64,000 nucleotides of DNA from an unidentified eubacterium SCB49. Its GTDB lineage: Bacteria; Bacteroidota; Bacteroidia; Flavobacteriales; Flavobacteriaceae. The stretch is from positions 1-64,000 of the forward strand of contig ABCO01000002.1 of the NCBI GenBank assembly GCA_000170815.1, written 5' to 3'. This document shows positions 54,137 to 62,568 of this stretch, piece after piece. The position numbers and the translations under genes are program-made. The notes beneath the pieces were generated by a model. It was not told where the DNA came from. It saw only the letters and a list, made by a program, of their open reading frames with translations, and ran no database searches. How positions within the stretch are numbered: the stretch's first letter is position 1; every line of letters starts with the position of its first letter.

Positions 54137-55066
54137 TTAATCTATGGCTAATTTATCGGAATCTTTATTGCTTTTAGTTACACTTGTGTTAAAAATATGC
54201 ACATCGCGTTGCGGAAAAGGTATAGACACATTATGCTCTCTAAACAAACGGTCTATTTTAAAACGTATTGCGCTTTTAATCTTTGGATCTGTAAAACTAT
54301 CATTCAAGAAAAAGAAAACTGTAAAATCTAAACTTGAATCTCCAAAATTCTGAAAAAGCACAAAAGGTTTAGGATTTTTTAAAACACCTGGCTGTCCTTC
54401 TGCACTCTGTAACAATAGTTTTTCTACAAGACTGGTATCACTACCATACGCAACACCTACATTTACAGACTCTCTTGTTGTCCTTCTATTCTGTGTATAG
54501 TTAAAAATAACTTCGGAAATGAACTTATGATTGGGTATAATGATAATCTTGTCATCTCTAGTGATTGCTCTTGTTGTTCGTAATTTAATTTCTATAACGC
54601 GTCCAACTTTACCATCTGTTTCAATAATATCACCTACTAAAAGTGATTTATCCAAAATTATAAAAATCCCTCCTATTACATCTTGAAATAGCTCTTGTAA
54701 TGCAAGTCCTAATCCAATAAACAACGCTGCAGAAGCTGCAAGAAAAGGCGTAATATTTACCCCTGCAAAACTCAATGTCGCAAAAACAACGATAATATAA
54801 GTAATGTATTTAAAGAACTTAAACACACTAATAAACTTTAGCTTATCTGTTTCATTCATTTTACGGGTGTAGAGTTTTCTAACCCATTTTAAAATAAAAC
54901 TTGCTATGAAAAAAGAAAAAACGACAAGCAGCAATAAGCCAATAGTAAGGTTAATTTGATTCTCATCTTTACCAAATTTCCAGCCTATATCTAAAAACTG
55001 TTTTATAACAGTCCAAATATCTTCTTTTACTACTTCTTCTATTTTATCTACAACTTTTTCTTGCAC
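54137..55066 (-). CDS. MscS-family mechanosensitive ion channel
   Basis: 309 residues. Three membrane helices (about 42-65, 85-105, 108-130) lie before the conserved pore helix LAASAALFIGLGLALQELFQD, and the beta domain with VGDIIETDGKVGRVIEIKLRTT follows. The C-terminal mixed domain ends with FPQRDVHIF. Such channels open on membrane tension and release solutes on hypo-osmotic shock. It is the third gene of the ABC-exporter operon, 5 bases after the permease gene. Confidence 0.93.
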   Translation of the reverse strand: MQEKVVDKIEEVVKEDIWTVIKQFLDIGWKFGKDENQINLTIGLLLLVVFSFFIASFILKWVRKLYTRKMNETDKLKFISVFKFFKYITYIIVVFATLSFAGVNITPFLAASAALFIGLGLALQELFQDVIGGIFIILDKSLLVGDIIETDGKVGRVIEIKLRTTRAITRDDKIIIIPNHKFISEVIFNYTQNRRTTRESVNVGVAYGSDTSLVEKLLLQSAEGQPGVLKNPKPFVLFQNFGDSSLDFTVFFFLNDSFTDPKIKSAIRFKIDRLFREHNVSIPFPQRDVHIFNTSVTKSNKDSDKLAID

Positions 55067-55071
55067 TTACT

Positions 55072-56385
55072 TTAATATTTTAACCACTTTAGTAACTCTT
55101 TATAACTTGCTTTTTTACCATACATTAAAATACCTACACGGTAAATTTTTGCTGCAAACCAAACCGTGCCTATAAATGTAGCAAATAAAATAACGACAGA
55201 GAGTATTTGTTGCCAAACAGGAACACCAAAAGGTATTCGCATAAGCATTACCACTGGCGAAGTAAAAGGAATAAAAGAGAATATTTGTGACACCGTCCCG
55301 TGTGGGTTATCCATTACCGTAAATATCCCAACATAAACTGCGAGTATTAAAGGTAATAAAATAGGCATCATAAATTGCTGTGTATCTGTTTCACTATCTA
55401 CCGCAGCACCAATTGCGGCATATAATGATGCGTATAATAAATAGCCTCCTATAAAAAATAACAGAAACATAATCACTAAGTTCATTAAAGGTAGGTTATT
55501 TGCTTCTATTAAAAATTGTGCAATTCCATTTTCAATCCCCCCTTCACCAGCAGCCTGCATTAGCTCCTGCTGTTGTGGTGTTTGCATTTCTGCAGCATCT
55601 ATTCCAAATATTAAAGGAACAACCGTCATTAAAACAAACATTAAAATGGTCCACATAACAAACTGTGTAACTCCTGCTAAAGAAGTACCAATAATTTTAC
55701 CTAAAAGTAATTTTATAGGTTTTACAGAAGAGATAATCACCTCAATAATCCTACTTGTTTTTTCTTCAATAACGCTTCTCATTATCATATTTCCGTAGAT
55801 AATAATGAACATAAACAACAAGTAACCTGCAAGACCTCCAAAAGCTAATTTAAGTATAGAACCCATCTCTGAAGTTTCTTGACCTTGATAGGTTTCTTGA
55901 TGTGCTTTTATGTTAATATGCATATCTTGAATCATTGCGGCATCTATACCTGCTTGTCTAAGGCTTAACACATTCACTTCTTCTTCAATTACATCTTCTA
56001 TATCACTCATTACGTTTAGCGATGGAGAGTCTTCTGAATAAAATGTAATCTGATCTGCAAGAAGATCTAGCTTGGCAACTTTAGGAATATACAACAAACC
56101 ATAACGTTCTTTCTCTTCAGATTGCTCCTTTGCAACCTCTAAGGTTTCATTATCAAGATAAACATAGGTTGTATTATCTGTACTCTCAAACTGGTCGCCA
56201 AAATATCCACTCTCATCAAGTATGGCGATCTCTTTTGAAGTACTATTATTTAAAGAAGCAAGATACGCTACTAATGAAAAGACACCTACCATAATAACAG
56301 GCGTTAAAAATGTCATTATAACAAAGGACTTATTACGTACTTTGTTTAAATATTCTCTCTTTATAATTAACTGAAGATGATTCAT
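55072..56385 (-). CDS. ABC transporter permease, NatB-like
   Basis: 437 residues. One N-terminal membrane helix (about 22-45) is followed by a large extracytoplasmic domain (45-175), then five or six C-terminal helices with VIEEKTSRIIEVIISSVKPIKLLLGKIIG, which is characteristic of the ABC-2/NatB group of exporter permeases. Its ATPase partner is encoded 14 bases upstream on the same strand. Substrate unknown; sodium or drug export are possibilities known for relatives. Confidence 0.9.
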   Translation of the reverse strand: MNHLQLIIKREYLNKVRNKSFVIMTFLTPVIMVGVFSLVAYLASLNNSTSKEIAILDESGYFGDQFESTDNTTYVYLDNETLEVAKEQSEEKERYGLLYIPKVAKLDLLADQITFYSEDSPSLNVMSDIEDVIEEEVNVLSLRQAGIDAAMIQDMHINIKAHQETYQGQETSEMGSILKLAFGGLAGYLLFMFIIIYGNMIMRSVIEEKTSRIIEVIISSVKPIKLLLGKIIGTSLAGVTQFVMWTILMFVLMTVVPLIFGIDAAEMQTPQQQELMQAAGEGGIENGIAQFLIEANNLPLMNLVIMFLLFFIGGYLLYASLYAAIGAAVDSETDTQQFMMPILLPLILAVYVGIFTVMDNPHGTVSQIFSFIPFTSPVVMLMRIPFGVPVWQQILSVVILFATFIGTVWFAAKIYRVGILMYGKKASYKELLKWLKY

Positions 56386-56399
56386 ATCTTTTTTGAACT

Positions 56400-57329
56400 T
56401 TAATTATTTTTATTAATTGTTTCAATAAATATATCGTTAACCGAAGGGATCACTTCATTAAAGTGAGTAATCTGCCCTAAAGATGACAAATAATGCAAGA
56501 GGTCATTTGATGAGGCATCAGGAGCTACTTGTATACGATATTTTAAATCATCATTAATGCTTTTAAAAGTAGCAGGCTGCACATTAAACTTGTCTGTTAA
56601 TAAGCTTGAAGCTTCTGTAGGGTTTGTTGCAATTAGACCTACGTCAAAAGTGTTGTTTTGGTAAGCGCGTTTAATATCTAAAAGTTTACCGTCTAGAATT
56701 TTTTTAGATTTATTAATCAATGCAATATGGTCACACATTTCTTCAACCGATTCCATACGGTGTGTTGAAAAAATAATTGTAGCGCCATCATCCCTTAATT
56801 TTAAAATTTCGTCTTTAATTAAGTTCGCGTTTATTGGGTCAAAACCACTAAAAGGCTCATCAAAAATAAGAAGTTTTGGATCGTGTAATACAGTAACTAC
56901 AAACTGTATCTTTTGAGCCATACCTTTAGAGAGTTCTTGTATTTTTTTATCCCACCAATCACCAATTTCTAGTCTATCAAACCAGTACTTAAGTTTTGCT
57001 TTCGCCTCTGTTTTAGACAACCCTTTTAGCTGTGCTAAATAAAGTGCTTGTTCTCCAACCTTCATCGATTTATACAAACCTCTTTCTTCTGGCAAATAAC
57101 CTATATTCTGTATGTGATGCGGTTGTAATGGTTCGCCATCAAGAAATACTTTTCCTTGATCTGGCATTGTTATTTGATTAATTATCCTTAAAAGTGTGGT
57201 TTTACCAGCACCATTAGGGCCTAATAAACCAAAAACACTTCCTTTTGGGACTTCAATACTTGCATCATCAAGGGCTCTAAATTCACCAAAATTTTTAGAA
57301 ATATTTTGAGCAACTAAAAGTTTTTCCAT
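56400..57329 (-). CDS. ABC transporter ATP-binding protein, NatA-like
   Basis: 309 residues. Walker A GPNGAGKTT near 36-44, the signature ELSKGMAQKI, Walker B LLIFDEPFSGFDP and the switch His in FSTHRMESVEE are all present. A C-terminal extension of about 80 residues is as in NatA/YhaQ-type exporters. It is the first gene of a tight six-gene operon. Two perfect inverted repeats upstream (57362-57394 and 57415-57432) may be regulatory sites. Confidence 0.93.
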   Translation of the reverse strand: MEKLLVAQNISKNFGEFRALDDASIEVPKGSVFGLLGPNGAGKTTLLRIINQITMPDQGKVFLDGEPLQPHHIQNIGYLPEERGLYKSMKVGEQALYLAQLKGLSKTEAKAKLKYWFDRLEIGDWWDKKIQELSKGMAQKIQFVVTVLHDPKLLIFDEPFSGFDPINANLIKDEILKLRDDGATIIFSTHRMESVEEMCDHIALINKSKKILDGKLLDIKRAYQNNTFDVGLIATNPTEASSLLTDKFNVQPATFKSINDDLKYRIQVAPDASSNDLLHYLSSLGQITHFNEVIPSVNDIFIETINKNN

Positions 57330-57361
57330 TTTTGTTTGAGTTTGTTAAAATTGTATACAAG

Positions 57362-57394
57362 ACTATTTTTATCAATTTAATCGATAAAAATAGT
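57362..57394. promoter_or_regulatory. Inverted repeat upstream of the ABC-exporter operon
   Basis: A perfect 12-bp inverted repeat, ACTATTTTTATC / GATAAAAATAGT, with a 9-base centre. Each arm reads as a TATTTTTA box on one strand. Confidence 0.5.
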
Positions 57395-57414
57395 AAATTG
57401 GATTACACTAATAC

Positions 57415-57432
57415 TATGTTAGTACTAACATA
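57415..57432. promoter_or_regulatory. Perfect 18-bp palindrome upstream of the ABC-exporter operon
   Basis: TATGTTAGTACTAACATA is a complete palindrome, suitable as an operator for a dimeric repressor. A further TATGTTA stands at 57439-57445. Confidence 0.5.
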
Positions 57433-57484
57433 ACGCCTTATGTTACACAAAAGCGTTCCAAAGATATTCTATATAAATGCAAAA

Positions 57485-57514
57485 CCCACCTTAAAAAATA
57501 CATTTTAAGGTGGG
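57485..57514 (-). terminator. Terminator downstream of dnaJ
   Basis: A perfect 12-bp stem (CCCACCTTAAAA and its complement) with a 6-base loop. On the minus strand it is followed by a T run. Confidence 0.8.
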
Positions 57515-57600
57515 AAAAAAATTGCTATGAAAAAGAAAAATTATCGCTTATAAATAAACGATAGTCAAATATAACAAAATATTTTAAACTTAACGTTTTT

Positions 57601-58719
57601 TTAAGAAAACATATCTTTCACTTTTTCAAAAAACGATTTATCTTCTGATTCTGGCTTAGGTTGAAAGTGTTCATCCGCACTCATTTTTTCAAAAAACTCT
57701 TTTTGCTCTTTAGTCAAAGTCTTTGGAGTCCAAACATTTACATGCACTAATAGATCTCCAGTACCATAACCATTTATACTAGGAATACCCTTACTTCTAA
57801 GGCGAAGTATCTTACCACTTTGTACTCCTGGTTCTATTTTTATACGTACTTTTCCTGTTACAGTATCTATTTCTTTAGAACTACCTAGGGCTGCATCACT
57901 ATAACTTACATAAAGGTCATAATGTAAATTATCACCTTCTCTAGACAAGCTTTCGTGAGGTAACTCCTCTATAGCTACTAATAGATCTCCAGCAATACCA
58001 TTACCTGGTGCATCATTACCTTTTCCTGTTACTTTAAGCTGCATACCATCAACAACTCCAGCAGGTATCTTAATAGATACTGTCTCTTCTGTAGAAAGCA
58101 TTCCGTTTGCATCTGCGTTAGATGGTTTTTTATCAATCATCTGTCCGCTACCGCCACAAGTTGTACAAGGGGCAGACGTTTGCATTCTACCTAAAATAGT
58201 ATTTTGTATTCTAGTTACCTGACCAGACCCGTTACACGTAGAACAAGTGCTATACGTAGTTCCTGCAGCAACCTTTTTACGTTTTACTTTTATTTTCTTT
58301 TCTACACCATTTGCAATCTCCTCTAGTGTAAGTTTAATGCGTACTCTTAGATTGCTCCCTTTCACGGTACGACGACCACCGCCGCCACCAAAGCCTCCAA
58401 AACCACCGCCACCGCCACCAAAGATGTCGCCAAACTGACTAAAGATGTCGTCCATATTCATGCCACCACGACCACCGCCGCCAAAGCCACCACCACCTTC
58501 AAAGGCTTGATGTCCATATTGGTCATAGCGTGCTTTCTTATTAGGGTCGCTTAACACCTCATAAGCTTCTGCAGCTTTTTTAAATTTTTCTTCTGCTGAA
58601 GAATCTCCAGGGTTTTTATCTGGGTGAAACTCTATCGCTTTTTTTCGATATGCTTTTTTAATCTCTGCGGCAGTTGCACCTTTAGAAATGCCTAATATGT
58701 CGTAAAAATCTTCTTTCAT
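57601..58719 (-). CDS. dnaJ: Chaperone DnaJ (with reduced zinc domain)
   Basis: Co-chaperone that delivers clients to DnaK and stimulates its ATPase. 372 residues: J domain (HPD at 32-34), a Gly-rich linker (76-116), a zinc domain and the C-terminal client domains. The zinc domain keeps only two of the four CxxCxGxG motifs: Cys159/Cys162 and Cys185/Cys188. The first and fourth motifs, which share one zinc in the usual protein, are both gone. Loss of exactly that pair suggests a one-zinc form. grpE lies 34 bases upstream in the same operon. Confidence 0.95.
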   Translation of the reverse strand: MKEDFYDILGISKGATAAEIKKAYRKKAIEFHPDKNPGDSSAEEKFKKAAEAYEVLSDPNKKARYDQYGHQAFEGGGGFGGGGRGGMNMDDIFSQFGDIFGGGGGGFGGFGGGGGRRTVKGSNLRVRIKLTLEEIANGVEKKIKVKRKKVAAGTTYSTCSTCNGSGQVTRIQNTILGRMQTSAPCTTCGGSGQMIDKKPSNADANGMLSTEETVSIKIPAGVVDGMQLKVTGKGNDAPGNGIAGDLLVAIEELPHESLSREGDNLHYDLYVSYSDAALGSSKEIDTVTGKVRIKIEPGVQSGKILRLRSKGIPSINGYGTGDLLVHVNVWTPKTLTKEQKEFFEKMSADEHFQPKPESEDKSFFEKVKDMFS

Positions 58720-58753
58720 TGTTCTATTTTAGATTAAAGTCTATCTGACCTTA

Positions 58754-59332
58754 TTAAGATTGCCCTATTACTACTTTTGGGTAACGGATTATCTTGTCTC
58801 CTAATTTATATCCTTTTTCTATGACATCAATAATTTTACCTTTCATGTCATCACTTGGTGCTGGTATTTGTGTAATTGCTTCATGTAAATCTGCATCAAA
58901 CACATCTCCAACATTTGTTTCACTAAGCTCTAATCCTTTTTGTTTAACAGCATCTTTTAACTTATTAGATATAAGCTGCATTCCTTGTACATGTACATCA
59001 TCGCTATCTTCACTAAAATCTTTTAATGCACGATCAAAATCGTCAAGTACAGGAAGTAAAGAAATCATTACGTCTTGTCCTGCTGTTTTAAAAAGCTCTA
59101 TGCGTTCTTTCATAGTACGCTTTTTATAATTTTCAAACTCTGCAAAAAGTCTTAAATAACGGTCCTTCTCACCTTGCAATTTTCCTTCAAGAACCTCAAT
59201 TGGATCTTTTTCTTCATTTTCTTGCGCTTCTTTTTCTACCGAAGTTTCTTTGTTTTCTGCCTCTGAAGTTGTCTCTGGGTTGTTCTCCATAGTATCTTCT
59301 ACAACCTCATCTTTTAAATCTTTATTACTCAT
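58754..59332 (-). CDS. grpE: Nucleotide exchange factor GrpE
   Basis: Releases ADP from DnaK. 192 residues, with an acidic disordered N-terminus (Glu/Asn-rich to about 45), a long coiled coil (GEKDRYLRLFAEFENYKKRT) and the beta wing (LHEAITQIPAPSDD ... VIEKGYKLGDKIIRYPKVVIGQ). It heads the grpE-dnaJ operon. A TACTTTTG box on the minus strand at 59370-59377 is a plausible promoter. dnaK is not in the window. Confidence 0.95.
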   Translation of the reverse strand: MSNKDLKDEVVEDTMENNPETTSEAENKETSVEKEAQENEEKDPIEVLEGKLQGEKDRYLRLFAEFENYKKRTMKERIELFKTAGQDVMISLLPVLDDFDRALKDFSEDSDDVHVQGMQLISNKLKDAVKQKGLELSETNVGDVFDADLHEAITQIPAPSDDMKGKIIDVIEKGYKLGDKIIRYPKVVIGQS

Positions 59333-59369
59333 AGTAAAATGTGTGTCAAATATTTTTTATTGGGGATTG

Positions 59370-59377
59370 CAAAAGTA
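59370..59377 (-). promoter_or_regulatory. Candidate promoter -7 box of grpE-dnaJ (TACTTTTG)
   Basis: An exact TAnnTTTG match on the minus strand, 37 bases before the grpE ATG. TTTG stands 22 bases further upstream. Confidence 0.5.
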
Positions 59378-59458
59378 CTGCCATTTCTCCATTATTTGCC
59401 AAAATGTCACCTACTTTTATTTAATAAATCTTTAAGAGAAAAATGAACGCATCTCACT

Positions 59459-59466
59459 TATTTTTG
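59459..59466 (+). promoter_or_regulatory. Promoter -7 box of the YceI gene (TATTTTTG)
   Basis: An exact consensus 24 bases before the ATG at 59491. It falls inside a longer frame from 59443, which is therefore not the start. Confidence 0.55.
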
Positions 59467-59490
59467 CAAAACAACCTTAAAGACACTACC

Positions 59491-60147
59491 ATGAAAAAAA
59501 TTATCACTACAACTGCCTTTGCTTTTTTACTTGTAGCAAGCATTTCTTCTTGTAAAGAGCAAAAAGAAGCTGAAGGAGCAAAAGAAGTGGCACAAGCAGA
59601 AGCAATCGCTTCTGAGTACACTGTAAACACAGAAAAATCTACAATCAACTGGATTGGAGCAAAACCAACTGGAACTCACACAGGTACAATTACTTTATCT
59701 GAAGGTTCTATATCTGTTGTAGACAAAAATGTACAGGCAGGTTCTTTTACTATAGACATGAACTCAATTGACGCTACAGATGTTGAAGGAAAAATGAAAG
59801 AGAATCTTGAAGCACACTTAAAAGGTACTGTAGAAGGAAAAGAAGGAGATTTTTTCAATGTAAACAAATACCCTACTGGAGCATTTAAGATTACTAAAGT
59901 TGAAGGTGAAAATGGAAAAGTAATGGTAAGTGGTAATCTTACACTACTTGACAAAACAAACAACGTAACTTTCCCAGCAACAGTTTCATTTCCAGAAAAC
60001 ACGATGTTTTTGAAAAGCGAATCTTTTAAAATAGATCGTACACAATGGGGAATTAATTATGGTTCTAAAAATATTTTTGACAACTTAGGTGATAAGTTTA
60101 TCAATGATGAGATTGAACTTACAGTAGAGCTACATGCCGCTATGTAA
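59491..60147 (+). CDS. YceI-family lipoprotein
   Basis: 218 residues from the ATG at 59491. The signal is of lipoprotein type (VASISSCKEQ, Cys near residue 17), followed by a short acidic linker and the YceI beta-barrel domain. That domain has STINWIGAKPTGTHTGTITLSEG, SFTIDMNSIDATD, HLKGTVEGKEGDFFNV, NLTLLDKTNNVTFPATV and the final DRTQWGINYGS. Relatives bind isoprenoid-like lipids; the ligand here is unknown. It is a single gene with its own promoter and terminator. Confidence 0.93.
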   Translation: MKKIITTTAFAFLLVASISSCKEQKEAEGAKEVAQAEAIASEYTVNTEKSTINWIGAKPTGTHTGTITLSEGSISVVDKNVQAGSFTIDMNSIDATDVEGKMKENLEAHLKGTVEGKEGDFFNVNKYPTGAFKITKVEGENGKVMVSGNLTLLDKTNNVTFPATVSFPENTMFLKSESFKIDRTQWGINYGSKNIFDNLGDKFINDEIELTVELHAAM

Positions 60148-60171
60148 TATTTCAGAATTATACTAATACTT

Positions 60172-60202
60172 AAAAAGGACAGCTAGATTAGCTGTCCTTT
60201 TT
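60172..60202. terminator. Bidirectional terminator between YceI and the TIGR01777 gene
   Basis: A perfect 14-bp stem (AAAAAGGACAGCTA and its complement) with a 3-base loop. The stop codon of the minus-strand gene (60188-60190) lies at its centre. Confidence 0.88.
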
Positions 60203-61108
60203 ATTTGATATTAATTGGTTTAACGCACTGTCAATATTGGAATGCATAAACATATATTTTGTTTTCTGCATTTTTGCAGGGCTCACTAACTGCCCGTCTA
60301 ACACTAAAGTAGACATCTCCCCCATTGCTATGTTCAGCACAAAACTAGGAACATTAGGGAGCCAGATCTTTTTATGATATCGTTCAGCTATCTTTTTAGT
60401 CAATGTGGCATTTTTAATAGGTGTAGGTGCTACTCCATTATACACTCCTTCTAGTTTATTAATAATGATGTAATCATAAATACCCACAATATCATCAAGG
60501 TGAATCCAGGATAGATATTGCTTACCAGAACCTAAAGCAGCGCCCAGATTCATTTTAACAGGTTTCTCTATTTTTGGATAAGCTCCTTCTTCTGCACTAA
60601 AGACAACACCCGTACGAACTTTTGCCACTTGTATATCCAGGTTAGAAAAAGTATCTGCAGCTTTTTCCCAAGTAGTTACCACAGTTCCTAGAAAATCATC
60701 AGAAACATCTGTAGACGATTCTGTATAAAGCTTAGTGAATGAAGGAGGATAAATACTTACGCCACTTGCAGAGATAAAATGAACCACATTATGCTCGATT
60801 GCTTCCAGTGCATCATATATAACTTGCGCTGTATTAATCCTACTTTCTAATATTTCCTTTTTGTATGCTGATGTCCATCTATTTGCAACTGTAGCTCCGG
60901 CAAGATGTACAATGGTACTCACCCCATTAAATGCATTAACATCAATCTCATTTTTTGAAGGATTCCACAGAAAACCTTTCTTTTTCTCTTCTGTAACAAC
61001 AGCATTTTGTCTTGTAGTAAGGTAGTGAACCGTAAAACCACGAGACAAACACACTTTTGTCAACGCTTTACCTATAAGTCCCGTTGCACCTGTTATTAAA
61101 ATAGTCAT
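60188..61108 (-). CDS. TIGR01777-family SDR epimerase-like protein
   Basis: 306 residues. The N-terminal Rossmann motif is GATGLIGKAL (6-15), then STIVHLAGATVANRWTSAYKKEI, the ISASGVSIYP block and GVVFSAEEGAYPKI. The C-terminal DUF1731-like domain includes LNIAMGEMSTLVLDGQLVSP. These features define the TIGR01777/YfcH group, whose reaction is not settled. The last four residues (KKDS) are encoded inside the terminator stem. Confidence 0.92.
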   Translation of the reverse strand: MTILITGATGLIGKALTKVCLSRGFTVHYLTTRQNAVVTEEKKKGFLWNPSKNEIDVNAFNGVSTIVHLAGATVANRWTSAYKKEILESRINTAQVIYDALEAIEHNVVHFISASGVSIYPPSFTKLYTESSTDVSDDFLGTVVTTWEKAADTFSNLDIQVAKVRTGVVFSAEEGAYPKIEKPVKMNLGAALGSGKQYLSWIHLDDIVGIYDYIIINKLEGVYNGVAPTPIKNATLTKKIAERYHKKIWLPNVPSFVLNIAMGEMSTLVLDGQLVSPAKMQKTKYMFMHSNIDSALNQLISNKKDS

Positions 61109-61210
61109 TTTCTTTTTTTTATTAAGGTACTAAAAACAGACACACATAAAGCCATATTTAACGGAAGTTTAATAAAGCTTTAAGCATACTGTAAGTATTG
61201 CTTGAAAAAC

Positions 61211-61247
61211 AAAAACCTCAATAAAGCGATGCTCTATTGAGATTTTT
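61211..61247 (-). terminator. Terminator downstream of mnmD
   Basis: CTCAATA / TATTGAG stem (61217-61223 and 61235-61241) extended by imperfect A and T arms, with an 11-base loop, 18 bases after the stop. Confidence 0.7.
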
Positions 61248-61264
61248 ATTTATTTATTTTTCGG

Positions 61265-61933
61265 TCATTTAATTGCCCTTAGCATTTCTCGTTTTGCTGG
61301 TGGACCAGGCAATCGCTCCACTTTAAATCCGCAACTTTCCATGGCACGGCGCGCACTTCCTTTTGCAGCATAAGTAACAAGTACACCGCCTTTTTTTAAT
61401 GCAGCGTACATTATTTTAAATATTGGTTCCTCCCAAAGTTCTGGCTGTACTCTAGAACCAAAAGCATCATAATAAATAACATCATAAACTTCTTGATCTG
61501 TTATATCTTCAAAAAGTTGCTTTCTTTTTTCTAACTGAAATGTGCTAGATATTTCTGCCTTAGTTTCCCAAGGAGTCTCATGCATTTTAAGAAAAGGTAC
61601 GGAAGAAGTCTCTAACATTTCGGCATAATTGACACTTTTTATCTCTAATTCAGAAAGCGGATATGCCTCGACCCCTGTATAATGGATAGGCACCTTTCTA
61701 TAATTAGATTCTAATAAAGTTAAAAAAGCATTTAGCCCTGTCCCAAAGCCTATTTCTAATACCGATACTGGATGAACACTTGGGTTAGTTTCTATAAAAT
61801 GAACCAATCCAGTTTTAATGTAAACGTGAACTGCTTCATTAATAGCACCATGTTTTGAATGATATTGCTCATCCCACTCTGTAAGCTGAATGCTAGAAGA
61901 GCCATCACCCGTTGTAATTATTTTTCTTTCCAA
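61265..61933 (-). CDS. mnmD: tRNA U34 methyltransferase MnmD-like
   Basis: 222 residues of the class I methyltransferase fold: SAM motif EIGFGTGLNAFLTL (about 60-73), IHYTGVEAYPL, DVIYYDAFGSRVQPELWEE and GGVLVTYAAKGSARRAM. It matches the MnmC methyltransferase half, which makes 5-methylaminomethyl-2-thiouridine at tRNA position 34. There is no oxidoreductase half fused to it, hence the MnmD form. It lies 4 bases downstream of the DUF4920 gene on the same strand. Confidence 0.92.
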   Translation of the reverse strand: MERKIITTGDGSSSIQLTEWDEQYHSKHGAINEAVHVYIKTGLVHFIETNPSVHPVSVLEIGFGTGLNAFLTLLESNYRKVPIHYTGVEAYPLSELEIKSVNYAEMLETSSVPFLKMHETPWETKAEISSTFQLEKRKQLFEDITDQEVYDVIYYDAFGSRVQPELWEEPIFKIMYAALKKGGVLVTYAAKGSARRAMESCGFKVERLPGPPAKREMLRAIK

Positions 61934-61937
61934 AAGT

Positions 61938-62453
61938 CTATTGTCTATGAAGTAATACTCCGTTAGACAAAACAGAAAGTGTACGTTTAGCCTCTGTTAT
62001 TGCCATCACTTCTTCTTTTGATTTCCCTGCATCTTCTGCATAATGACGTTGTTCATCTACACTCATTTCTTCTACAAAAGCACGACCTTCTACAACAACG
62101 TTTTCTCCTGCAATATCTTTAGGCATAAAAAAACCGTAATCTTTAAAACGTACCATAGCATCTGCTTCTCCCATATCTAATGTCATCCAACATCCTTTTT
62201 TTGCACAAACTTCTTTTACTCCGGTTTTAAACTTTACCGGAATTGTATCTCCTGTTTTTAAATTGGAAAACTTTTCAATCATTGCTTCTTTAGTCAATAC
62301 GGCTTCATCAGTAATTTTATCTCCAAAAGATTCATAATTCACTGCAATCTCCTCTACCTCTTGAACCTCTACTGGCGCTACTTCTTTTTTTGCCGCGTTG
62401 TTACAAGAAAAAGTAACAGTAGCTAAAGCAATAAGTATAAAAAAATGTCTCAT
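61938..62453 (-). CDS. DUF4920 family lipoprotein
   Basis: 171 residues with a lipoprotein signal (TVTFSCNN) and a linker rich in Glu and Val. The C-terminal DUF4920 domain includes VKFKTGVKEVCAKKGCWMTLDMGE (a CxxxxxCW pair that could bind a metal), AMVRFKDYGFFMPKDIAGENVVVEG and the DEQRHYAEDAGKS block. The family is common in Bacteroidota and has no assigned role. It starts the two-gene transcript with mnmD. Confidence 0.88.
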   Translation of the reverse strand: MRHFFILIALATVTFSCNNAAKKEVAPVEVQEVEEIAVNYESFGDKITDEAVLTKEAMIEKFSNLKTGDTIPVKFKTGVKEVCAKKGCWMTLDMGEADAMVRFKDYGFFMPKDIAGENVVVEGRAFVEEMSVDEQRHYAEDAGKSKEEVMAITEAKRTLSVLSNGVLLHRQ

Positions 62454-62539
62454 TATTTTGTTGTTTTTAGTTAGTTATAAACTTAAAATATACTACAAAT
62501 TTATTGAAAATAGGCGTTTTATAGCCTTTAAAAAATGAC

Positions 62540-62547
62540 TATTTTTG
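62540..62547 (+). promoter_or_regulatory. Promoter -7 box of ilvE (TATTTTTG)
   Basis: An exact TAnnTTTG match 21 bases before the ATG at 62569. It overlaps the outermost TTG start at 62545, which is therefore excluded. Confidence 0.55.
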
Positions 62548-62568
62548 CAAAATAAAATAAATCCAGAT

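Noticed and set aside
57566..57573. TATATTTG on the minus strand as promoter of the ABC operon
   Set aside because: It lies upstream of the dnaJ terminator relative to the operon, so a transcript from it would meet the hairpin at 57485-57514 first.
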